DNA of 64,000 nucleotides, from contig NZ_KB907787.1 in assembly GCF_000382205.1 (NCBI RefSeq), positions 1,279,176-1,343,175 on the forward strand. Direction: 5' to 3'. The position numbers were made by a program, and so were the translations under genes. Shown here one piece after another: positions 7,419 through 17,392 of the stretch. The stretch is from Dyadobacter beijingensis DSM 21582. Its GTDB lineage: Bacteria > Bacteroidota > Bacteroidia > Cytophagales > Spirosomataceae. Positions within the stretch are counted from its first letter, which is position 1; the number at the start of each line of letters is the position of its first letter. The notes beneath the pieces are model-generated. The model was not told where the DNA came from. It did not search any database and saw nothing but the letters and a program-made list of their open reading frames with translations.

Positions 7419-9620
7419 GTGATCGACCGCTTTACCTCCCATATCCGACGCACATTACCGCTACTTGGCCTGATCACCCTGCTGGCAGCATGCTCGCAAT
7501 ACAGTTCAAGGCCCGGTGCGATCACATTCCACAATGTAGCGGCGCGGTATAATGCCTATTTCATGGCCGAGCAGGATATGCTGGATGCGGAATTTGAAAT
7601 GCAAAAAGCTTATAAGGAAAACTATAACCAGCTGCTACCCATTCTTTTGCCGATGGATTCGGTGCGGGCGCAGGCCGTGAAGCCGAAGTTGCAGGATGCG
7701 ATCAAAAAGGCGTCGATCGTGGCGGAGAAGCACCAGAACAGCAAGTGGATCGACAACAGCTATATTTTACTGGGTAAATCCAGGCTCTATCTCGGCGAGT
7801 GGGCCGACGGCCTCGAAGCCCTGCGCTACGTATATGCCAACGGGCGCGACGAAAGCGATAAAAACAATGCGCTTATCGTGCTCATGCGCGCCTACATCGA
7901 GCACAAGGACTATTCCAATGCATTGGGCGTGGCCGAATACCTGAGCCAGCAGCCGCTTAACAAAAGCTCGCAACGTGATTTTTACCTTACCAAAGCCTAT
8001 CTGCACCAGCAAAACGGCGAGTACCTCACATCCGTCGCGATCCTGGAAGAGACATTTCCGCTGTTAAAGAAATCGATTGAAACGGCCCGCATTCACTTTG
8101 CGGCGGCGCAGATGTACGACCGTCTCGGGCAATATGCATTGGCCAACAAGCATTACAAGAGCGTGAACCGCAACAAGCCAAACTACGACTTGGGTTTCTA
8201 CTCGGCCATGAATTCGCTGCAAAACGAAGTGGTACTCAATCCCGAGCGCAATCTGGCTAATGTAGGTTTCGATAAAATGCTCCGCGACCGCAAAAACGAC
8301 GACCTGCGGGACCGGGTATACTTTACAATGGGCTTGCTCGCCGAACACAAGAAACAGCTCCCGCAAGCCGTCGAATACCTGCAAAAAGCCGCCGCCGCCT
8401 CAAAAGGCAATATGCAGCAGAAAGCATATACTTACCTTCAACTCGCACGTATCGAATACGAGTCGCTGGAGAATTTCGAAATGTCGAAAGCCTATTATGA
8501 CAGTGCATTAGCCATTCTCCCGCAGGAAGCACCGGAATACCGCCTCGTGGCCGACCGGAAACGTGCACTGGATAATTTTGTGACCCAATACACCATCGTC
8601 TCCGCCGAGGACAGCCTCCAGAAGCTGGCCCGCATGAACCCCGCCGCTTTGGACAACAAAATCGACGGGATTATCGAAGCGCAGGAAAAGAAACGCCTGG
8701 AAGAGGAAGAAAAGGCCCGCAAAGCCCAGCTGGCAGCGCAGAATGCGAGCATGCAGCAAGGCGGCGGTAACCCGCTGGTGAATGGCGGCGAGCGTCGCTG
8801 GGAGCTATACGATCCCGCATTGGTGAATAAGGGCAAAATCGACTTTAAAAGGGCGTGGGGTAACCGTCCGCTGGAAGACGACTGGCGCCGGAGCAGCCGT
8901 CCGTTACGCTCATTGGCCGGAAACGGCGCCGCCGGAACCGACAGCACGGCCGTAGCGCAAACCGCTACCGACAATACAGGTCTGAAAAAAGGCACGCCCG
9001 AATGGGACCAGGTGCATGCGGTGCTCAAAAAGAACGTTCCGCTGAGCGATACCGCCTTTGCTACCTCCCAAAAGAAGAAGGAAGACGCCTTGTATAACCT
9101 CGGGAAAATCTACCGTTTCGACCTGAAAGAATCCAGCCGCGCCATCACGTCGTTTGAGCGTGTGCTTTCGGAATATCCCAAAACGCAATACAAGGACGAG
9201 ATTTACTACCTGCTTTTCCTGAGCAATGAAGACAATGTCACGCAGAAAGAGTCGTGGAAAGGCAAGTTGCTCAGCGAATATCCCAATTCTACCTACGCAC
9301 GCCTCGTGAACAAATCGACGGACACGGGCGGGACTTCCGGCAATGCGACCAAGGAGTACGAGGCCATGTACAAGCTCTACGCGGACGGCAACTACACTAG
9401 GGCCCTCGAAGATATCGAGAAAAACCTGCCGTCTTACAAAGGCAGTTCTATGGAGGACAAGTTTGCATTGCTCCGCGTTTTCCTGATCGGTAAAGTCCGG
9501 GGTAAGGATGCTTACGGCCAGGCCATTACCGAGTTTATGCGGCTTTATCCAACCAGCATCTACCTGCCTCGGCTCAAAGAAATGCAGGAGTTCAATTCCG
9601 TGTCGATGGGCAAGAGATAA
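7419..9620 (+). CDS. sprE: Type IX secretion system TPR lipoprotein SprE/PorW
   Basis: A 733-residue outer-membrane-type lipoprotein: signal peptide with lipobox LLAAC (Cys25 lipidated), then HNVAARYNAYFMAEQ, a characteristic start of SprE/PorW proteins. The rest is rich in tetratricopeptide-like helices (for example WIDNSYILLGKSRLYLG and YNLGKIYRFDLKESSRAI). A Gln/Ala/Glu-rich low-complexity linker lies near residues 425-450. SprE/PorW is needed for type IX secretion and for gliding in Flavobacterium. Length is in the family range. The start is GTG at 7419, chosen because it directly precedes the lipoprotein signal. The gene is first in a forward run with a penicillin-binding protein, glycerate kinase and uvrC. 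Confidence 0.85.
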   Translation: MIDRFTSHIRRTLPLLGLITLLAACSQYSSRPGAITFHNVAARYNAYFMAEQDMLDAEFEMQKAYKENYNQLLPILLPMDSVRAQAVKPKLQDAIKKASIVAEKHQNSKWIDNSYILLGKSRLYLGEWADGLEALRYVYANGRDESDKNNALIVLMRAYIEHKDYSNALGVAEYLSQQPLNKSSQRDFYLTKAYLHQQNGEYLTSVAILEETFPLLKKSIETARIHFAAAQMYDRLGQYALANKHYKSVNRNKPNYDLGFYSAMNSLQNEVVLNPERNLANVGFDKMLRDRKNDDLRDRVYFTMGLLAEHKKQLPQAVEYLQKAAAASKGNMQQKAYTYLQLARIEYESLENFEMSKAYYDSALAILPQEAPEYRLVADRKRALDNFVTQYTIVSAEDSLQKLARMNPAALDNKIDGIIEAQEKKRLEEEEKARKAQLAAQNASMQQGGGNPLVNGGERRWELYDPALVNKGKIDFKRAWGNRPLEDDWRRSSRPLRSLAGNGAAGTDSTAVAQTATDNTGLKKGTPEWDQVHAVLKKNVPLSDTAFATSQKKKEDALYNLGKIYRFDLKESSRAITSFERVLSEYPKTQYKDEIYYLLFLSNEDNVTQKESWKGKLLSEYPNSTYARLVNKSTDTGGTSGNATKEYEAMYKLYADGNYTRALEDIEKNLPSYKGSSMEDKFALLRVFLIGKVRGKDAYGQAITEFMRLYPTSIYLPRLKEMQEFNSVSMGKR

Positions 9621-9671
9621 TAGGCTGAAATCGTATATTTGCCTTTTACAGTAACCTATCACCCCACATCT

Positions 9672-11969
9672 ATGATTGAATTACAACCCGGAAAGTATCG
9701 GCGTACCATTATCCGTCTCTGGCGGGTTGTTGGCCTGGGACTGGGTCTGATCATATTCTACATTGTTGCCGTCAGTTTTAACTTTTTGTGGTTGTTCGGC
9801 GGTATGCCTGATCTCAAAACGCTCGAAAACCCGAAAAGCGAGCTCTCGTCGGAACTGATCAGCGAGGACGGCAAATCATTGGGAAAATACTTCTTCGAAA
9901 ACCGCACGCCGATCGACATCGCGCAGATTTCCCCTAACCTCATCGCCGCATTGGTTGCGACCGAGGACGCACGTTTTGTCAACCACTCGGGTATCGATCC
10001 GCGCAGTTTGGCGCGGGTGTTCAAAGGGGTAGTTTCGGGCAATTCCAGCTCCGGGGGCGGTAGTACCCTTACCCAACAGGTGGCCAAAAACCTTTTCAAT
10101 ACCCGTTCCGAAGAATATGAAGGGCTACTGGGCAAAATTCCGGTGATAAGGATCGTGATCGCCAAAACGAAGGAATGGATACTTGCGGTGGTGCTGGAAA
10201 GGAAATATACCAAGCAGGAAATTATGCAGATGTACCTGAACACGGTTTCGTTTGGTAATAATACATACGGTATCAAGGTCGCTTCCAAGACCTATTTCGA
10301 TAAAGATCCCTGGGACCTGAATGTGACGGAAGCCGCATTGCTCGTGGGCATGCTGCAAAACCCGACGCTCTTCAACCCGCTGCGCTTTCCGACCAACGCA
10401 TTGAACCGCCGGAATACCGTGCTCGCGCAGATGTACAAGTACGAGTACATCCGCGAACAGGATTTCGAGAAATTCAAAGACAAATCACTGGGGCTGAACT
10501 TCACCGTCGACAGCCACAATACCGGCCTGGCGCCCTACTTCCGCGAATCCATGCGCGGTTACCTCAAAAGCTGGGTGAAGCTATACAATGAAGAGCATGA
10601 CACCGACCTCGACCTGTACACGAGCGGCCTGCGCATTTACACGACCATTGATTCCCGCATGCAGCGTTATCAGGAGGCCGCATTGACCGAGCATATGAAG
10701 GCCCAGCAAAAGCTCTTCGACGAGCACTGGAAAGGCCGTAACCCATGGACATTCGACAACGGCAAGGAAATTCCGGGCTTTATTGCTACTGCCGCACGCA
10801 GGTCTCCGCATTTTATCTCCTTGAAACGCGACCTGGGCGAGGAAGAAGCCTGGAAGATTATGCGGAAGCCCTACAAAATGAAGGTGTTTACGTGGAATGG
10901 CGAGAAGGAGGTAACAATGAGCCCACTCGATTCCATTGCTTATTACAAGCGCTTCCTGCGGGCAGGTATGATGTCTATGGACCCGCGTAACGGGCATGTC
11001 AAGGCGTGGGTAGGAGGTATTAATTTCAAATATTTCAAATACGACCACGTCAAGCAGGGCTCGCGGCAGCCGGGGTCTACGTTCAAGCCATTTGTCTATG
11101 TTTCGGCTTTGGATAAAAACTTCCTCACACCGTGCGACCACGTGACCGACCAGCCTATTTTCTTCGGACTTTCCGATGGCGTGCCGGGTGGATGGTCACC
11201 TAAGAACTCGAACAACAAGTATTCCTACCAGTCGCTGTCGCTGCGGCAGGCATTGGGTAAATCAGTGAACACGGTGAGTGCTTACCTGATGAAAATGGTG
11301 CGGCCGAAGGCGGTAGTGGAATATGCGCACAAGCTGGGCATTACCTCCAAATTGCAGGAAGTACCTTCGCTCTGCCTTGGTATCAGCGACGTGTCGGTAT
11401 ATGAGATGGTCGGAGCGTATTGCGCATTCGCCAACGGAGGCCACCGTACCGAACCGATGACGATCCTGCGCATTGAAGATCGATATGGCAATGTGTTGCA
11501 GGAGTTTTTCCAGAAGCAGAACCAGGAGATCAGCGAAAATATGGCATATAATATGTTGTACCTCATGCGCGGGGCGGTAGAAGATCCGGGTGGTACGGCA
11601 GGGCGGTTGCGTCAGTATGGCGTCACCGAGGGCAATGAGATCGCCGCAAAAACGGGTACTACATCCAATTATTCGGACGGCTGGTTTATGGGTATGACCC
11701 AAAACCTGGTATCCGGCATCTGGGTAGGCGGCGAGGACCGCAGCATTCACTTCCGTACCATAGCCTACGGGCAGGGCGGGCGCATTGCGATGCCGGCCTG
11801 GGGATTGTTCATGCAAAAAGTATATGCCGATCCCACCCTGGTACAATACCGGAAGATGCCTTTCAACAAACCTGAAAACTACGTCCGGGAATGCGGCGGC
11901 GTCGCGACGGACAGCACCAATACCTACGTCCCGCCATCCCGCTCGGATGACGAAGGCATTTTGTTCTGA
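9672..11969 (+). CDS. Class A penicillin-binding protein 1A
   Basis: A bifunctional peptidoglycan synthase of 765 residues, using the ATG at 9672; an in-frame TTG at 9639 would add 11 residues but is less likely. One N-terminal membrane anchor (LGLGLIIFYIVAVSFNFLWLF by position, about residues 22-42) is followed by a glycosyltransferase 51 domain with the catalytic motif ATEDARF (Glu98) and GGGSTLTQQVAKNLF. The transpeptidase domain has SxxK in GSTFKPFVY, SxN in GKSVNT and KTG in AAKTGTTSNYSDGWF. All key residues are present. It begins 51 bases after sprE, so the two may share a transcript. Confidence 0.93.
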   Translation: MIELQPGKYRRTIIRLWRVVGLGLGLIIFYIVAVSFNFLWLFGGMPDLKTLENPKSELSSELISEDGKSLGKYFFENRTPIDIAQISPNLIAALVATEDARFVNHSGIDPRSLARVFKGVVSGNSSSGGGSTLTQQVAKNLFNTRSEEYEGLLGKIPVIRIVIAKTKEWILAVVLERKYTKQEIMQMYLNTVSFGNNTYGIKVASKTYFDKDPWDLNVTEAALLVGMLQNPTLFNPLRFPTNALNRRNTVLAQMYKYEYIREQDFEKFKDKSLGLNFTVDSHNTGLAPYFRESMRGYLKSWVKLYNEEHDTDLDLYTSGLRIYTTIDSRMQRYQEAALTEHMKAQQKLFDEHWKGRNPWTFDNGKEIPGFIATAARRSPHFISLKRDLGEEEAWKIMRKPYKMKVFTWNGEKEVTMSPLDSIAYYKRFLRAGMMSMDPRNGHVKAWVGGINFKYFKYDHVKQGSRQPGSTFKPFVYVSALDKNFLTPCDHVTDQPIFFGLSDGVPGGWSPKNSNNKYSYQSLSLRQALGKSVNTVSAYLMKMVRPKAVVEYAHKLGITSKLQEVPSLCLGISDVSVYEMVGAYCAFANGGHRTEPMTILRIEDRYGNVLQEFFQKQNQEISENMAYNMLYLMRGAVEDPGGTAGRLRQYGVTEGNEIAAKTGTTSNYSDGWFMGMTQNLVSGIWVGGEDRSIHFRTIAYGQGGRIAMPAWGLFMQKVYADPTLVQYRKMPFNKPENYVRECGGVATDSTNTYVPPSRSDDEGILF

Positions 11970-11987
11970 CATCCTAAATTCTTGCCC

Positions 11988-13130
11988 GTGAATATTCTCG
12001 TAGCCCCCGACAAGTTTCGTGGCTCGCTGGAAGCCGTGGAAGTGTGCAATGCCGTAAAAGAAGGCGTTCTGAAAGCATACCCGCAAGCCAGCGTCACCAC
12101 CATCCCGCTCGCCGACGGCGGTGAAGGGACTTCGAAAATACTCACCCGGCATGCAGGCGGTACAGAAGTGACCGTGACCGTTATGGACCCGCTGAACCGG
12201 CCTGTCCGGGCAACTTATGGCCTTTCACAGGATAGCCAGGTCGCTTTTATCGAAATGGCGGCCGCTTCCGGGCTGCATTTGCTGGCAGTCGAAGCGCGTA
12301 ATCCATTGCGCACGAGCACATTCGGTACCGGTCAGCTCATCGTAGACGCGCTCGATCGAGGTGTTAAAAAGATCATTCTCGGGATCGGCGGCAGCGCTAC
12401 CACGGACGGCGGCATCGGAATGGCGGAAGCGCTGGGGTATGCATTCAGGGATTCGGAAGGGCATACATTGCTTCCCAATGGCGAATCGCTCGGAAAAATT
12501 GCGTCGATCGACAGGCTTAATGCCGATCCGCGGCTGGCTTCCGTTGCCGTTACCGTCGCATGCGATGTGACCAATCCACTGTTTGGCAAAGACGGAGCGG
12601 CTTATGTGTATGGTCCTCAAAAAGGCGCCGATCCGGACATGGTAACGATCCTGGACCACGGCCTTGAAAACCTCGCGCAGGTAGCCACGCGTGCATTGGG
12701 GCGTGATGTGAGCCTGGTACCCGGCGCAGGTGCCGCTGGTGGGCTGGGAGCAGGGTGCATGTGGTTCCTGGATGCGGTCCTCAAAGACGGTATCAGCATT
12801 GTCATGGAGCAGAGTAATGTGGCGGCGCTCGTGGAAAAGGCCGACCTGGTCATTACCGGCGAAGGAAAGGTGGATGAACAAACGTTGGCCGGTAAGGTAG
12901 TGAAAGGGCTGGCAGGACTTTGCCAGGAATATAATGTGCCACTAGCGGTAGTTTGCGGCACATTGCAAATTACACCGCAGCAGGCCTGGGATGCAGGCAT
13001 GACATACGCCGTGTCGGTACTGAACCGTCCGATGGACCTCGACGCAGCCCAGCGCGACGCGTACAGCCTCGTGAGCGACGCAACTTTTCAATTAGTGCGG
13101 TTGTTTTTCTTCAACAGGGACAATATTTAG
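11988..13130 (+). CDS. Glycerate 2-kinase (GarK/GlxK family)
   Basis: A roughly 380-residue glycerate kinase type 1, which phosphorylates D-glycerate to 2-phosphoglycerate. Family signatures: NILVAPDKFRGSLEA at the N-terminus, PLADGGEGT, GIGGSATTDGG, and PGAGAAGGLGAG. I favour the GTG at 11988 because it puts the conserved N-terminal strand at residue 1; a TTG at 11982 would add two residues. The gene starts 18 bases after the penicillin-binding protein stop. Glycerate metabolism has no obvious link to the neighbours. Confidence 0.9.
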   Translation: MNILVAPDKFRGSLEAVEVCNAVKEGVLKAYPQASVTTIPLADGGEGTSKILTRHAGGTEVTVTVMDPLNRPVRATYGLSQDSQVAFIEMAAASGLHLLAVEARNPLRTSTFGTGQLIVDALDRGVKKIILGIGGSATTDGGIGMAEALGYAFRDSEGHTLLPNGESLGKIASIDRLNADPRLASVAVTVACDVTNPLFGKDGAAYVYGPQKGADPDMVTILDHGLENLAQVATRALGRDVSLVPGAGAAGGLGAGCMWFLDAVLKDGISIVMEQSNVAALVEKADLVITGEGKVDEQTLAGKVVKGLAGLCQEYNVPLAVVCGTLQITPQQAWDAGMTYAVSVLNRPMDLDAAQRDAYSLVSDATFQLVRLFFFNRDNI

Positions 13131-13146
13131 TCCTAAATTACAGTCA

Positions 13147-14961
13147 ATGTCTGAATTCAATTACAAAGAAGAACTCACCAAAATTCCTCTCGATCCCGGC
13201 GTGTACCGGTATTTCGATGAAACGGGCGAGGTTATATATGTAGGAAAAGCAAAAAGCCTACGTAACCGGGTTTCGAGCTATTTTTTGAAAAACAACCAGC
13301 ACGACCGCAAGACCAAACGGCTTGTGAGCCAAATCCGGCGGATCGAATATACCATCGTATTGAGTGAATGGGACGCGTTGCTGCTCGAAAACCAGCTGAT
13401 CAAGCAGTTGCAGCCGAAATTCAATATCCTGCTCAAAGACGACAAGACCTACCCATTCATTTGCGTCACCGACGAACCTTTCCCCCGCGTTTTCCCGACG
13501 CGGAACATGGACCGTACCAAAGGCACGTTCTACGGCCCGTTTGCCAATTTGCGCTCCATGCACACGCTGCTGGACATGTTCAAGAGCCTCTACCAGATCC
13601 GCTCCTGCCAGCTGCCGCTCACAAAAGCGAATATCGAAGCGAAGAAGTTTAAAGTTTGCCTCGAATACCATATCGGCAACTGCAAAGGCCCCTGCGAGGG
13701 CTTGCAGGCAGAGGACGAGTACGATGCGGAAATCGAGCAGGTGCATAACATATTGAAAGGGAACCTGTCGTCGCCGCAGCAGTATTTCAAGGAAAAAATG
13801 CTCGAAGCGGCGGAGCAAATGGCTTTTGAAAAAGCACACGCCTGGAAAACGAAGATCGAGCATTTGTCGAATTTCCAGAGCAAGGCCACCGTCATTAACC
13901 CGCGCATCGGGAATATCGATGTGCTCACCATCGTTTCCGACGAGGAAGCCGCTTATCTCAATTTTATGAAGATCAAGCAGGGCTATATGGTGGCCACGCA
14001 AACGCTGGAAGTGAAGAAAAAGCTCGACGAGAGCGATATGGAAATCCTGGCGATGATGATCGTCGAAATGCGGACGACTTATGGTTCCGAGGCGAAGGAG
14101 CTCATTTCCAATATGAAGCCCGATCTCGATATGCGCCTGGAAGTGACGGTACCGCAAATCGGCGACAAAAAGAAGCTGCTGGATATGTCCATGAAGAATG
14201 TGATGTATTTCAGGAGGGAAAGAGCCGAGCGCCGGGAAGTGGAAGCATCCGCAACAACCTCGAAAAAGGACCGCGTGCTCATCCGTCTCAAAGCCGATTT
14301 GCAGATCAAGACATTACCCCGCCACATCGAATGTTTCGATAACTCCAACATCCAGGGTACCAACCCCGTGGCGTCGATGGTCTGTTTCAAAGAAGGTAAG
14401 CCATCCAAAAAGGATTACCGCCATTTCAATATCAAAACGGTGATAGGCCCGAACGACTTCGCGTCGATGAATGAGATCGTATCCCGCCGTTACCTGCGCC
14501 TGATCGCCGAGGAACAGCCATTGCCGGACCTGATCGTGATCGATGGCGGCAAGGGGCAGCTCGGCGCGGCTTGCGATGCATTGAAAAGCCTCGGTATATA
14601 CGGCCAGGTGCCCATTATCGGCATTGCAAAGCGGTTGGAAGAAATTTATTTTCCCGAAGACCCGCTGCCATTGTATATCGACAAACGGTCGGAGTCGCTG
14701 AAACTGATCCAGCAGATCCGCGACGAAGCGCACCGCTTTGCGATCACATTCCACCGCGACAAACGAAGCAAAAGCAGCCTGGTAAGCGAGCTGGAAGGCG
14801 TCGTTGGTGTTGGGAAAGTGACCGCCACCAAGCTGCTGAAGCATTTCGGTTCCGTGCGCGCCATACGCGAGAGCTCGGTGGAAACGCTTACAGACCTCAT
14901 CGGCCTCGACCGTGCGAAAAAGGTACGAGCCTATTTCGATACCATAGCCGGGCTACGATAG
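13147..14961 (+). CDS. uvrC: Excinuclease ABC subunit C
   Basis: A 604-residue UvrC, the dual-incision nuclease of nucleotide excision repair. The N-terminal GIY-YIG domain (GVYRYFDETGEVIYVGKAKSL) makes the 3' cut. A UVR motif occurs near residues 200-240. The C-terminal RNase H-like nuclease (HIECFDNSNIQGTNPVASMVCF and PDLIVIDGGKGQL) makes the 5' cut, and helix-hairpin-helix motifs (GVVGVGKVTATKLLKHFGS) end the protein. Cys residues (CLEYHIGNCKGPC) fit the known Fe-S-binding set. The last codons run into a 14-base tandem repeat. Confidence 0.96.
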   Translation: MSEFNYKEELTKIPLDPGVYRYFDETGEVIYVGKAKSLRNRVSSYFLKNNQHDRKTKRLVSQIRRIEYTIVLSEWDALLLENQLIKQLQPKFNILLKDDKTYPFICVTDEPFPRVFPTRNMDRTKGTFYGPFANLRSMHTLLDMFKSLYQIRSCQLPLTKANIEAKKFKVCLEYHIGNCKGPCEGLQAEDEYDAEIEQVHNILKGNLSSPQQYFKEKMLEAAEQMAFEKAHAWKTKIEHLSNFQSKATVINPRIGNIDVLTIVSDEEAAYLNFMKIKQGYMVATQTLEVKKKLDESDMEILAMMIVEMRTTYGSEAKELISNMKPDLDMRLEVTVPQIGDKKKLLDMSMKNVMYFRRERAERREVEASATTSKKDRVLIRLKADLQIKTLPRHIECFDNSNIQGTNPVASMVCFKEGKPSKKDYRHFNIKTVIGPNDFASMNEIVSRRYLRLIAEEQPLPDLIVIDGGKGQLGAACDALKSLGIYGQVPIIGIAKRLEEIYFPEDPLPLYIDKRSESLKLIQQIRDEAHRFAITFHRDKRSKSSLVSELEGVVGVGKVTATKLLKHFGSVRAIRESSVETLTDLIGLDRAKKVRAYFDTIAGLR

Positions 14962-14992
14962 CCGGGCTACGGTAGCAGGGCTACGGTAGCCG
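14945..14992. repeat. 14-base tandem repeat at the uvrC 3' end
   Basis: Three near-perfect copies of a 14-base unit (TAGCCGGGCTACGG with one or two changes) plus a partial fourth. The first copy encodes the last uvrC residues and its stop codon; the rest fills the gap to the convergent gene at 14997. No terminator hairpin with a T run is visible here. Confidence 0.75.
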
Positions 14993-14996
14993 ACAA

Positions 14997-16211
14997 TTAA
15001 AGGCCAATGTTTTTGCCGGCAATATAGCCCGTTGTCCAGGCATTCTGGAAGTTGAAGCCGCCGGTGATGCCATCGACGTCCATTACTTCACCAGCGAAAT
15101 ACAGGCCGGGTGTAGAGCGGCTTTGCAAGGTTTCGGGGTCGATATCGGGCAATGCAATGCCGCCGCAGGTGACGAATTCCTCCTTGAAAGTGGTTTTGCC
15201 TTTCACATCGAACTGGCTGTTCGTCAGGAGCTCGGTCATCCGGTTGAGCACCTTATGGCTGGCATCCGACCAGCGGAGCGTTTCGGGGATTTCCGCTCTT
15301 TCCGTAAATGCTTTCCAAAGCCGGGAAGGCAGCCCGAGGCGGGTGTGGGAAGCAATTTGCTGCTTGGGCGTATTGTTTTTTTCTGCCAACAAAAAATCAC
15401 GGATTTGCTGTTCCTTCATGTCCGGCAGCCAGTTGATGCGGCAGGTGAAATGGTAATCCGTTTCGGCGAGGTCACGGGCGCCCCAGGCCGAAAGTTTCAG
15501 CACCGCCGGCCCGCTGAAACCCCAGTGCGTGATGAGCAGCGGCCCCCGCCATTCGTGCTTCGTCCCGCCTATTTTGACCAACGCATCTTTCACCGAAACG
15601 CCGGCCAGCGGCAGCAGGTAATTGTCGGGCGTATTAAATGTGAACAATGACGGCAGCGGCGGCACAATGCCGTGCTCGTGTTCCTGCAACCAATCGAAAC
15701 TCTCCGCTTTGGGATAGCCGCCCGTAGCGATGAGCAGTCGGTCGGTTGTGATCGGCTCACCATTCAGGATTTCCAGCTGGAACTGTCCGCCGTTTTTAAC
15801 AAAAGCATTCACATTCACGCCCGTCCTGATCCCGATATCCAGGTTACGGGCCGTTTTAATGAGGCATTCGATAATGGTGTGCGACGAGTCCGAAACGGGG
15901 AACATCCGGCCATCGGCTTCGGTCTTCAATTTCACCCCTCTTTTTTCAAACCATTCCACCGTCGCCCCGGCGTCGAAATGTGTTAGCAGCTTCCGCAGCA
16001 GCTTTTCGCCCCGCGGATAGTTTTTTACGAAATGCCGGAGCTCGTGCGGCCGGTGGGTGACGTTGCACCTGCCCCCGCCCGAGATTCGCACCTTGTTCAG
16101 CACGGTTTTGCTTTTTTCCAGAATGGTAATGCGCGCGCCCGGAAATGTCTCCGCGGCGGTGATGGCAGCCATAAAACCCGAGGCGCCCCCGCCCACGATG
16201 GTGATTGTCAT
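14997..16211 (-). CDS. HI0933-family NAD(P)/FAD flavoprotein
   Basis: A 404-residue flavoprotein of the HI0933/BaiN family, whose members reduce double bonds in sterol or other substrates or have unknown roles. An FAD-binding GGGASGFMAAITAAE opens the protein, followed by KVRISGGGRCNVTH, a family hallmark. The C-terminal FAD motif is PGLYFAGEVMDVDGITGGFNFQNAWTTG by position, ending with the usual GxxxAGKN. Length is normal. It is convergent with uvrC and divergent from the saccharopine dehydrogenase gene. The specific reaction cannot be read from sequence. Confidence 0.9.
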   Translation of the reverse strand: MTITIVGGGASGFMAAITAAETFPGARITILEKSKTVLNKVRISGGGRCNVTHRPHELRHFVKNYPRGEKLLRKLLTHFDAGATVEWFEKRGVKLKTEADGRMFPVSDSSHTIIECLIKTARNLDIGIRTGVNVNAFVKNGGQFQLEILNGEPITTDRLLIATGGYPKAESFDWLQEHEHGIVPPLPSLFTFNTPDNYLLPLAGVSVKDALVKIGGTKHEWRGPLLITHWGFSGPAVLKLSAWGARDLAETDYHFTCRINWLPDMKEQQIRDFLLAEKNNTPKQQIASHTRLGLPSRLWKAFTERAEIPETLRWSDASHKVLNRMTELLTNSQFDVKGKTTFKEEFVTCGGIALPDIDPETLQSRSTPGLYFAGEVMDVDGITGGFNFQNAWTTGYIAGKNIGL

Positions 16212-16323
16212 AATCCTCTATTTACCCCACAAAAATGCCATGCAAGTTTTAAAAACTGCAATTTCTTTTTCTATCTTTCAAAATAGCTTCAAAAATTCTA
16301 ACTAAAACCATTTAAAACTATAC

Positions 16324-17376
16324 ATGCAAAAAGTACTTGTAATCGGTCTGGGCAAAGTAGGCTCGCTCGTGGGCACTTTGCTTAGCAAACGCTTCGGGGT
16401 GACCGGCGTGGACAGGGCCCAGCCGGCGGTGCAGCTGCCATTTGAAGTGGTGGAAGGCGATGTCAACGACGACGCTTTCCTGGAAAAAGTCATGACAGGT
16501 TTCGACGCCGTGGTGTCGTGTATGCCGTACAACCTCAATCTCCCCATCGCGCGCCGGGCCCACCAGTCGGGCATCCATTATTTCGACCTCACCGAAGACG
16601 TACCGACTACTTCCGCGATCCGCGAAATGGCCCAAAACAGCCGGAGCGTGCTGGCCCCCCAATGCGGGCTGGCGCCGGGGTTTATCGGCATCGTAGGTAT
16701 GGACCTGGCGAAGCGTTTTACCAAAATCAGGGACATCGAGCTCCGCGTGGGCGCATTGCCGCGCTACCCGAACGGGCAAATGGGCTACTCCTTTACCTGG
16801 TCGCCTGCGGGAGTGGTGAACGAATACCTGAACGACGCCGAGGTGATCCATAACGGCGTCCGCAAGATGGTACCGTCGCTGGAAGGCATCGAAATGATCA
16901 ATATCGAAGGGCAGGAGTTCGAGGCATTCAGCACTTCGGGCGGGCTCGGTACCATGTGCGAGACGCTGGAAGGGAAGGTGGATACATTGAATTACAAAAC
17001 CATCCGCTATCCGGGGCATTGCAGCCTGATGCGATTTGTATTATATGAACTGTGCTTGAAGGATAAACGCGCATTGGTAGAGGAAATCCTGACGGAGGCC
17101 AAGCCGCCCGTGCAGCAGGACGTAGTGTATGTATATGCCGTGGTGGAAGGCTGGAAAGGCAGCCACCTCGAAAGGGAAGAATTTTACCGGGCCTATCACC
17201 CGATCCAGATCGACGGCCAGCATTGGCGGGCAATTTCGTGGACCACCGCCGCTTCCATCGCTTCCGTTGTGGAAATGGTAGCCGATGGTGTTTTGCCCCA
17301 AAGCGGCTTTATCCGCCAGGAAGACATTCTGCTGGATGATTTTTTCAAAACGCAAAACGGGCAGTATTTCAACTAG
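16324..17376 (+). CDS. Saccharopine dehydrogenase-like protein (lysine catabolism)
   Basis: A 350-residue NAD(P)-binding protein with an N-terminal Rossmann motif (VLVIGLGKVGSLVGTLL) and the saccharopine dehydrogenase-type core (DAVVSCMPYNLNLPIARRA; APGFIGIVGMDLAKRF). In the saccharopine route this enzyme releases glutamate from saccharopine to give 2-aminoadipate semialdehyde. The gene is followed after 16 bases by an ALDH7-type dehydrogenase that would oxidise that product, which strongly supports a lysine-degrading pair. No lysine-ketoglutarate reductase is visible in the window. A near-match to the -7 box (TATCTTTC at 16272-16279) lies upstream. Confidence 0.85.
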   Translation: MQKVLVIGLGKVGSLVGTLLSKRFGVTGVDRAQPAVQLPFEVVEGDVNDDAFLEKVMTGFDAVVSCMPYNLNLPIARRAHQSGIHYFDLTEDVPTTSAIREMAQNSRSVLAPQCGLAPGFIGIVGMDLAKRFTKIRDIELRVGALPRYPNGQMGYSFTWSPAGVVNEYLNDAEVIHNGVRKMVPSLEGIEMINIEGQEFEAFSTSGGLGTMCETLEGKVDTLNYKTIRYPGHCSLMRFVLYELCLKDKRALVEEILTEAKPPVQQDVVYVYAVVEGWKGSHLEREEFYRAYHPIQIDGQHWRAISWTTAASIASVVEMVADGVLPQSGFIRQEDILLDDFFKTQNGQYFN

Positions 17377-17392
17377 CATATCATCGCAAAAT

